DNA of 64,000 bases, from positions 5,549,001 to 5,613,000 of the forward strand of contig JBANDB010000007.1 in NCBI GenBank assembly GCA_037576215.1. The letters run 5' to 3'. The DNA comes from Armillaria gallica (Eukaryota > Basidiomycota > Agaricomycetes > Agaricales > Physalacriaceae). This document shows, piece after piece, positions 57,301-64,000 of this stretch. The position numbers were made by a program, and so were the translations under genes. The stretch's first letter is position 1. Each line of letters opens with the position of its first letter. The notes under the pieces are model-generated. The model was not told the origin of the DNA, did no database searches, and was given only the letters and a program-made list of their open reading frames with translations.

Positions 57301-58270
57301 AGTTTGTATTACGAGACGATTATACTGTACGACGCACCTCCCGATTGGTACTCGGGGCAGGGCTTAGCCAAATTCTGGCAGGAAGTTCCTGGTCCAGGTA
57401 GTACACTTTGAATCTGGCCCCCACATTCTCATCATACGAATGCGAATGGAAGCGCATCCTGTTTGCTACTAACAAAGACTACAAGGTCCTTAACTTAAAT
57501 CTCCTTCTGAAGCGCCTTCCATATTCGTGTGGCCGCCTATAAACAAATGGGTTACAGGGCGAAGTTTTCATGGTTTGTATTGCGAGCGCTTACACAAAAC
57601 GGCATGCTTCCCAACAGCGACCGATGTTAATACTTCATGCTGTCGTCGAAGTGTCAGTACACTGGTAGTAACCAGAATACGAAAGAAAGACGAATGCGAG
57701 GAATCTCAAACGTCTGCATCACGTTCAACGATCATAGATTCCCCCGGCTCGGCGCGTATCGTCATTGTTCGAATGTCGCTAAGTGCGGTGGAAGGATATG
57801 TTACTTGAACTGAGTGCATACATCAGCCAACGAGAACGACCACCAAGCAATGAAAAGATTTCTCACCCTGCGATAGGCCGATGCCGCTTCACCTTTGTCC
57901 ATCAGCTCCTTCAGACACCGGCTCATCTAGGATCACCAACTGTCCTTGCACCTTTGCTCGTCCCACTCGCATCGAGTTTCTCGCCCACCAAGGCACTGAC
58001 CTCCCCAGTGCCAAATCTGACACGCTTTGGAGGTATATGGTTTTCAGCCGTGGTCAATGTTGAATTTCCATCGTGTCAATACAGCTGATGTTTGATGGCC
58101 ATCGACATGCTGCTTCAATTCTATTCACCGCTTCCTTTGCTCGCCCAATGTTCATACATGATGTCGGGACAAATTTCTCCAAACGGTGCCGCTTTCTCGT
58201 GTTTGAAGGAAATCGTTGGAGTGCGAAATCTTATACCTGGAAAGTTGTCCAAGGAAGGAAAGGAGGGAGC
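57301..58270. other. Interval with inverted duplicated fragment
   Basis: 57,940-58,010 (CTCGTCCCACTCGCATCGAG, TTTCTCGCCCACCAAGG) matches the reverse complement of 3,490-3,540. No whole gene supported. Confidence 0.4.
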
Positions 58271-58274
58271 GGAA

Positions 58275-59235
58275 TCAGGCTAAGGATGGCTTGAGGGTTC
58301 GGCGTGGTTTGAGAAACTGGCGGAACTTACCATCCTCGTCGCTATCTCCTCTATCACCGCCATCTCCTTCAATCCCTCGAGTCCGGTCTGCACCCGGTGC
58401 TGACCTTGCTCGCAGTACGACGATTCGTTGTCCTAAAGTAAAAACAGGTTTCGGCATACGGACGTCGACCATCGCTGGCGACTCGAGAGTTAGACACACG
58501 CGCGCAACACGGAAGGAGCTAAGAATGGGTGAACACCTAGGGATGTCGGGTGGCGAGTAATTTACCATTGCCAACGTCCGTGGCCATCCTCCTTCCTGCT
58601 CCGACCGTCACATCCTGATGATACTCGTCTCAGTGCAAAATACGGGTCCTGAGGCATTGAGGTGTCGACGTCAGAGGAATTCGGCAGCACCGTAAACTGC
58701 TCCCCAATGCTACCGACTGATCAGAGGAATAGATATCTGTGGGGAGAGTGAGCACCCCTGAACATCAGCAAGGAGCGAGTGGACTTACCCTCTCGTGTGT
58801 TTCCTCCCCGCTCCGATACAATTTGCATCTCGTCGATGCGGAGAACAACGAAGATGTCCTGCTCTCCGTGCTCATCGTCTCGGGACAAAATTTGGTCGTT
58901 CCGCTTGCGAGAGCTCGATGTACATCATGTTCATCACTGGCAGGGGTGCAGGTCCGTTGGAATGTTGTCGATTCAGGTTGACGTTCATGAGACTCGGTAA
59001 GGAAGAGTACGCTGGGGAAGGAAGATTAGAACAAATGTAACACTCAACGAGCAAGCGGACCTTTGAATTCATGCCCCAAGCGACATCAATATTACGTTAA
59101 GGTCCTCCTCAGCGTGGTCTTGATCTTGAGGCTTCGCGCGTTAGCAAGGCGACTGGAATGAATGGTAAATGTAGCACCTCGAGCAGGTACAAAAAATACT
59201 TACAGGGCGTCAAGAAGGAGGCCAGAATCATCTTG
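58275..59235 (-). pseudogene. Decayed multi-exon gene of unknown family
   Basis: Minus strand fragments with possible splice sites: MILASFLTP at 59,230; RLANARSLKIKTTLRRTLT near 59,150; DDEHGEQDIFVVLRIDEMQI near 58,890-58,820; GEQFTVLPNSSDVDTSMPQD and PYFALRRVSSGCDGRSRKED near 58,720-58,600; then a frame to 58,275. Stops fall between the pieces. The 3' portion (about 58,340-58,520) recurs at 62,960-63,130 with similar wording. I do not recognise the family. Confidence 0.35.
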
Positions 59236-60297
59236 AAAGTCTCGGACATCGTTGATGGACAGGAAAGAAAGAGTGATGGAAAGAGCAAGTGATGGCGAGA
59301 GAACAGGGACGACTCGGCTGTATCCGAGCCTGTTTCTTATTTTGGGCATCAACCCCCACCTCGCGACGACGATGCCAAATCAGCACTGCGCTTTGTGACG
59401 CATATTCCATAAGTACAAGCACGCTCTCTGGATAGATCAGAGTGGTAACGAAAGGTGACGATGATCGGATCACCCGTGACACAGCACCCCTCTTAAACCC
59501 CCGCATTCTGTACATTCAGCATTCAATATTCGGTGCTTTGCTAGGTTACACAGCCAAAAATGCTCCGCCTGTCATTAAAACCAAGGGAATATTCCTCTAA
59601 TATCACGGTATGTAAAGTATAATGTCAGATTTGACGTGACTTCGGTACTGAATCTTCTCTGAATCGTTCTGCAGGTGTATCTGTCCCTGAATTAGTAACA
59701 TCGCTAAACCTGCTTGTAACTGATGACGATTGCAGAGGACAGGCGATGTCATTTTCGAGACAGACAGCGTATGCGATAAAATATATTTGATAGGTTCGAC
59801 CATACATTACATGGATACTTTGTACATGTGTTACAACTGGATCGGTATTATCATTCTGTAATATCTACAATCGAACCCGAACCAATTCCTCTGCAAGCAA
59901 TGAAAAAGCACGACACATACACTCCCAACGGGTTCGTTGATCAGCTTGAACTAGTCAGGAATGTCCCCTGTGTCTTGCTATCCTTTGCTGAATTCGTAAT
60001 CTCCATCACACCGTATCCGCCATTATTCTTCCGCGATACCTCCGCTCTGCAAAGCTTGAGGATAACTTTCGTGTTGTCCGATTGGTCTCTAAACTAGTAG
60101 GATGGTGCCAACAGTGATGGGCTTGAAGTACTTGATCTTGGACCAGTCCGGACGGCATGTATGAATACACATGATCGTATTGCGACTAAGGATACCGTGG
60201 CTTATGGATAGAAGGATTTGGTGGCTGCTGCCTTGAAGAGATTGGAACCAGCCGATTGCGTGCATCTTCTCGTTGAGGCATAGCCGTATCTCTCGAC
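59236..60297. other. Intergenic interval, no gene seen
   Basis: Short frames without motif. 3' flank of kinase-like gene K2. Confidence 0.45.
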
Positions 60298-60986
60298 TTA
60301 GTCATAGTCATAGCGAGGCCTGCAATGAACCCCAGGTCGTATCCTCCACTGGTACACCTTCTCCCTCGCCCAGTCCCAGTCTGTATCCAAAATTCTCTCA
60401 AACGTCTTCCTACGAAAGTCCTCAGACATGCTTTCGACATATCTGTTAAAGACCAAAGGATCCTTATAGTGTGGGTTCGACATCTCGTACGGCGTCACAG
60501 TCCGCTTCCACGGTCCATTCTCAGGATTTGCCAGAAGCCTCCTCATGTAATGCGTGTCTGGGGCTCCGCGGACAGCATTCCATCACTCTTCATCGCTGAG
60601 TTCAGGCTCTCTGATGTCCGCTTGTCCAAAGTCGATGACGACTGGAGATCGGGTCCCCTCCCGCAGAATGACGTTCCCGATGTGGATGTCGTTGGGCAAA
60701 ACAGTTCTCGGCCTCGATAGCGCGGAGCACTTCCATGACTTGGCTGGAAATCCGCTCTGCTTCTTGCTCTGAGACGTCAACACCAGGTTTGAGCTTGGAC
60801 ATGCTAACGCCAGGGATATACTCGAAAATGAGTCCTTGAACGACGTCGGTGCCACTGGGATGCAGGGTAGTAGAATCCGGGGTTAGGCAAAGACGGGGGA
60901 TATAACGGCCTTGCAGTCGGCGCAAAAGTCGATATGCTGCAAGTTCTGTGTTGTGACTCGACACCTTGAAACGCCAAGTGGAGACC

Positions 60987-61163
60987 TATTGGAGTATGTG
61001 GCTGTACGAGTCGTCGGGATCGGTTACCCGCATCGGCCGTACCCGGCAGTACCTTTCATTACCATTTTCAATTCTTTTTCCTTCTTTACCGTTTACCTTC
61101 ACGTCGACGTACATAGGCTAAACGAGTTGCATTCTTGTGCCCTCCCGTGCTCGAACTTTGACA
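60987..61163 (+). repeat. Left LTR of the copia-like element
   Basis: 177 bp, TATTGGAGTATGTGGCTGTA ... CTCGAACTTTGACA. Identical to the right LTR. Confidence 0.95.
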
Positions 61164-61400
61164 TAAACGGTCTACCCTGGTTGGTGGGAATACCGACCTG
61201 CTTGAGCAGCATCACCAGCTCCCGAACTTGCGTCGTACAGATCGTATTACCCCCACCTGAGCAGTAGCTCCCGAAGTCTACCGAGCCGTTGTGCTTCCGA
61301 ACTCACCGACAACCGTATTCACTTTTATCACACCCGAGCATTGGCTCCCGAAGGCCGTGGCACTCTAGTCCATCCGAACCCCCATCACGAAACCCGCATC

Positions 61401-62285
61401 ATGTCTCGCACCGACGGCCAAAATCTTGTTGTTCTCAACTCCTCAGATGACCTCGATGACTGGAAGTTTGTCACCCAATCCATTCTTGAAGGCAAACAGC
61501 TATGGCCGCTTGTCAATGGAAGCGAACTCAGGCCAGCAGGTTTTCCCGGATCAAAGCAGGTGAAGACATAGGATACGAAGGCTAGTCAAGCCAAGGCGGA
61601 GATAATCAAAAGGATTGGAAGGAAGCAGCTCCAGCATATCCGTCAGTTGGGTACTGATCCGAAAGCCATCTGGGATCGGCTTGTAGCGATGAACTCAACC
61701 GATGGTCTCAGTGCACAGACTGCGCTGTGGGACCAGTTTGACGAGTTGAAGATGTCGAAGGCGACTGCCATGGTGGATCACATCGCCACGCTACGCGAGT
61801 TATCCGACAAACTCGAACGTCTCTTCAAGGACAAACCGTCTGACTCGAAATTCATCTCTACGCTCCTACGTTCCCTCCCCAATACCTCTGATTGGAAACT
61901 ATTCAAAAGCGGTCTCGAATCAGATCTACAGAATGATGACAAGGAGCACGTCATTTCTCGTTGTCTCAACGAGTTCGCAAAACAGGAGCGTCAGAAGAAG
62001 AAGGGGATGGATAGCAACGACGATGAAGCTGAGAAGGATCCTGACAACGAGGCGATGATGGCAGATATTGCGGCAGCAGTTGCAAGGCTGCAAGTAGCGA
62101 AGAGAGGAAACATCGCGATTCAACGTGGCTCAAAATTCAAGATTACTTGTTTCAATTGCGGCGGTCGTGGTCATTACCAGTCCGATTGTCCAAGCGAGCC
62201 CATGGACGAAGCGCATGTCGTTATTGGAGCGATTGATGGATCAGGTGATGATTCCGATGATGGAAGGGAGAACGTGGCGGTTTGA
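61401..62285 (+). CDS. Copia-type gag (UBN2-like capsid plus zinc knuckle), with in-frame TAG
   Basis: ATG 61401 (MSRTDGQNLVVLNSSDDLDD). The capsid-like region reads IWDRLVAMNSTDGLSAQTAL, LWDQFDELKMSK and FISTLLRSLPNTSDWKLFKS. A CCHC knuckle follows (CFNCGGRGHYQSDC, near 62,150-62,190) with an acidic end, stop at 62285. One TAG at 61569-61571 interrupts the frame after residue 56; the second Met is at 61647. Because the LTRs are identical, this stop may have been present in the source copy. Product: structural protein packaging element RNA. Confidence 0.8.
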
Positions 62286-62335
62286 GGGGATGCATATTTT
62301 CGATGCTCCGTACGATTCCTAGACTCGAGGGGATG

Positions 62336-62512
62336 TATTGGAGTATGTGGCTGTACGAGTCGTCGGGATCGGTTACCCGCATCGGCCGTACCCGGCAGTA
62401 CCTTTCATTACCATTTTCAATTCTTTTTCCTTCTTTACCGTTTACCTTCACGTCGACGTACATAGGCTAAACGAGTTGCATTCTTGTGCCCTCCCGTGCT
62501 CGAACTTTGACA
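62336..62512 (+). repeat. Right LTR of the copia-like element
   Basis: 177 bp, identical to 60,987-61,163, followed by AGACC. Confidence 0.95.
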
Positions 62513-62889
62513 AGACCTCCCACATCCAGTCCTCCAAAGCTCGATGTCTCGTCATCGCGTATAAGCTCGAACCAGTTAGGCGCCACGGCGTCCTGAACAT
62601 CACGTACGGTGTGTCGCAGATGTCCTTCGAGGGAAGGTGACCACGGCACTGGTCCACCTTTACCACTGCGATGTCCCAGCCTACGATCCGCCAGCTTTAG
62701 GATAACCTTCCCGTCGTCAGAATGTCGCTGAACGAGCAGCACGGCGGCAGATGTGAATGGCTCGAAGCGCTTGATTACTGTGGCTGCAAGCGGTCCAAAG
62801 TTATTCGAGCCTTCTGCTCTGATGTCTCTCTAATTCGCTTTGACTCCATTATGCATACGGGGGACGTCGAGTCTCAATTTTAAGCAATG

Positions 62890-63170
62890 GCATTGTGGAC
62901 GGTACGTCTTGCTTATATTAGAATTAGAGATATGGTCCTTGCTCACTTTTTATTCTAGCAGGATTTTGTATCCATCACTCCCATCTCCTTCAATCCTTCC
63001 TGTAACCTGCACCCGGGGCTTCGCGGAACAACAATACGTCGTCCTGAAGTAAAAACGACACACGCATGTCAACATCGCTGGCGACTCGAGGGTTGGACGT
63101 CGACGTACACACGCAGAATGGAACGATATACAAGTTTGGGCTAAGAATGGAACCACGACAAGACGCATCA
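62890..63170. repeat. Fragment duplicated from 58.34-58.52 kb
   Basis: Shared words CCATCTCCTTCAATCC, CTGCACCCGG, CGTCCTGAAGTAAAAAC and CATCGCTGGCGACTCGAG in the same order and orientation. No gene. Confidence 0.6.
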
Positions 63171-63850
63171 GATGGGCAGGATTTGGAACATCGAGGGTGC
63201 AAAGTCCCAGGAGGATAGGCAAGGGGTGACCGTGCATGTGGAGGATATCAAGGGCCATAAAGTCGTATTCACCAGGAATACAAGTAAAGGGCGACAGGTC
63301 AGTTTGCGGCGTACAGGTGAACACATCGTAATGGGGTGCAACTTAGGCGCCGGCGATTTTGGCTTGTGTCCACGGCAATCTCGTTACCGTCGTGGCGAAG
63401 ATAGGATCCGCTGCCTGGCCAGGATGTGTTGAGCGCAAGCAGGACGGTGGTTCTTCTTGTGGGTTAAGTCGTTAATTGTGAGCTCGTGAAGCCGGAGACC
63501 TCCATGCCGATGAACAGAGCGGCCGGTTTGAGGTACAGGTGATATCTGTCCCATAGATCTCGCAGCCGTGCGGTCTGTGATAATCTGGTCGCCCCTGCAG
63601 AACGAAGGGACGGCTGGCATTGGGTGCATGAGTGGTAACAATGTTCAGGAAGCTGCCGTTTAGTTCGGCAAGCCAAGAAGAGGTCCCCGGCCACGTGGAG
63701 GTGGCGCTCTTGCATTGCGACGACGAGCAATGCATCAACAGAACTGACGCGTCCTCCTCGTGCACGTCTGACACGACATGCAGGACTTTTACTCAAGTGA
63801 ACCATGGGCTTCAGTAGAGAGGTATGATTATCCGTCGATTTTCTTTCCAC
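63171..63850 (-). pseudogene. 2OG-Fe(II) oxygenase-like remnant (OX3) lacking the iron site
   Basis: Minus strand reads MEVSGF-x-LHELTIN and then directly DLTHKKNH. The segment YNEGTHFDWHC present in OX2 (and its equivalent in OX1), which carries the iron-binding His and Asp, is deleted. The 3' part (63,171-63,330) resembles OX1 at 5,400-5,560. Divergent to K6, with the same short spacer seen at OX1-K3 and OX4-K4. Confidence 0.65.
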
Positions 63851-64000
63851 TCGTGTTGAATTGCAACAGTGCAGTGGCGGCGAACCGTATTTACCCGGAT
63901 CGACTGTTCACCTTCAATTCTAAGCGCGAGGCTTCAGTACTTTTAAACCTTGCGGCCACAGTAGTCAAACACCTCGAGCCCTTCTCACATCTACGACGGT
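63838..64000 (+). pseudogene. Start of another kinase-like copy (K6), running off the right edge
   Basis: Matches 50,845-51,000 (K4): CCACTCGTGTTGAATTGCAA, CTTCAATTCTAAGCGC, TTGCGGCCACAGTAGTCAAA, encoding LAATVVKHLEPF as in K1. Only about 40 residues are inside the window, so its integrity is unknown. Confidence 0.65.

Larger units (their letters stand above)
60987..62512 (+). mobile_element. Gag-only Ty1/copia-like LTR element, 1526 bp
   Basis: Bounded by two LTRs (60,987-61,163 and 62,336-62,512; 177 bp, identical by direct reading) and flanked by the 5-bp duplication AGACC (60,982-60,986 and 62,513-62,517). The interior holds one gag-like frame and no pol. A purine run (CGAGGGGA, about 62,326-62,333) precedes the right LTR as a likely polypurine tract. 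Identical LTRs imply a very recent insertion. Movement must have relied on enzymes from another element. Confidence 0.95.
60298..62880 (-). pseudogene. Kinase-like gene K2, split by a copia-type element
   Basis: The 5' part lies at 62,880-62,513: LAATVIKRFEPFTSAA, LLVQRHSDDGKVILKLADRR and, after a frame change, ALEDWMWEV. The 3' part lies at 60,986-60,298: STWRFKVSSHNTELAAYRLL, LIFEYIPGVSMSKLKPGVDV, PNDIHIGNVILREG, VVIDFGQADI and TFERILDTDWDWAREKVYQW, ending at 60,298. Element 60,987-62,512 sits exactly between WMWEV and STWR. Beyond the insertion there is a one-base frameshift just before the catalytic loop (AENCF/LPNDIH), a TGA in DEE-x-WNAV and a frame change in the 5' part, so it was probably already dead. 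Length and order otherwise match K1. Confidence 0.8.

Noticed and set aside
1..64000. tRNA or rRNA genes
   Set aside because: I looked for B-box-like GGTTCGANTCC words with acceptor pairing and for rRNA wording, and found none that fold convincingly by eye. A tRNAscan-SE run would settle it.

Overview
The window is from a filamentous fungus, almost certainly a mushroom-forming basidiomycete (Agaricomycetes). The evidence is the gene structure (many exons with 45-60 bp introns, GT-AG borders and CTNAC-type branch points) and the families present: a KDZ transposase with its cysteine cluster, Ulp1-plus-DDE transposon genes, fungal 2OG-Fe(II) oxygenase-like and kinase-like families, DUF6534-type membrane proteins and F-box remnants. 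It is a repeat-rich accessory region. Most open frames are fragments, and only a handful of genes look intact. I saw no rRNA, tRNA or CRISPR.

Layout. (1) About 1-11.6 kb and 50.2-64 kb are two blocks built from the same ancient module: a 2OG-oxygenase-like gene (-), a kinase-like gene (+), and a large multi-exon gene (-) here called P, plus a second kinase-like gene (-) and an F-box remnant. The P start codons lie about 11.1 kb apart in the left block. The oxygenase copies lie about 13.2 kb apart in the right block, or about 11.2 kb after two transposon insertions are subtracted. P encodes an MLKL-like N-terminal helical bundle, a degenerate kinase-like region and a C-terminal membrane anchor. 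Copy P1 has an early stop, and copy P2 has a stop just before the anchor. A further P copy begins just off the left edge. Fragments of one more module lie at 38.0-41.5 kb.

(2) About 12-50 kb is a transposon block. It holds a KDZ transposase (13.4-17.0 kb), a RING-like accessory gene (17.6-18.8), a divergent pair of unknown genes (20.0-21.9), a 269-bp tandem duplication (22.4-22.9), a viroplasmin-like gene (26.2-26.9), a Myb/SANT-like gene (27.1-30.0), an Ulp1 protease plus DDE transposase unit (31.9-36.1), a retrotransposon gag remnant (41.6-44.5), a polyketide-synthase thioesterase remnant (46.5-47.1) and an apparently intact DUF6534-type membrane-protein gene (48.0-49.4).

(3) Two clean insertions date the right block. 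One is a 496-bp hAT-type MITE with an 8-bp target duplication. The other is a gag-only Ty1/copia-like element with identical LTRs and a 5-bp target duplication, inserted inside a kinase-like gene.

Two signals run across the elements. The perfect palindrome TTGTATACAA occurs 15 times, 14 of them between 12.6 and 32 kb, in clusters beside the transposase genes. Premature stops in the transposon genes are nearly all TGA at positions where arginine (CGA) is expected, which points to cytosine deamination of silenced DNA.
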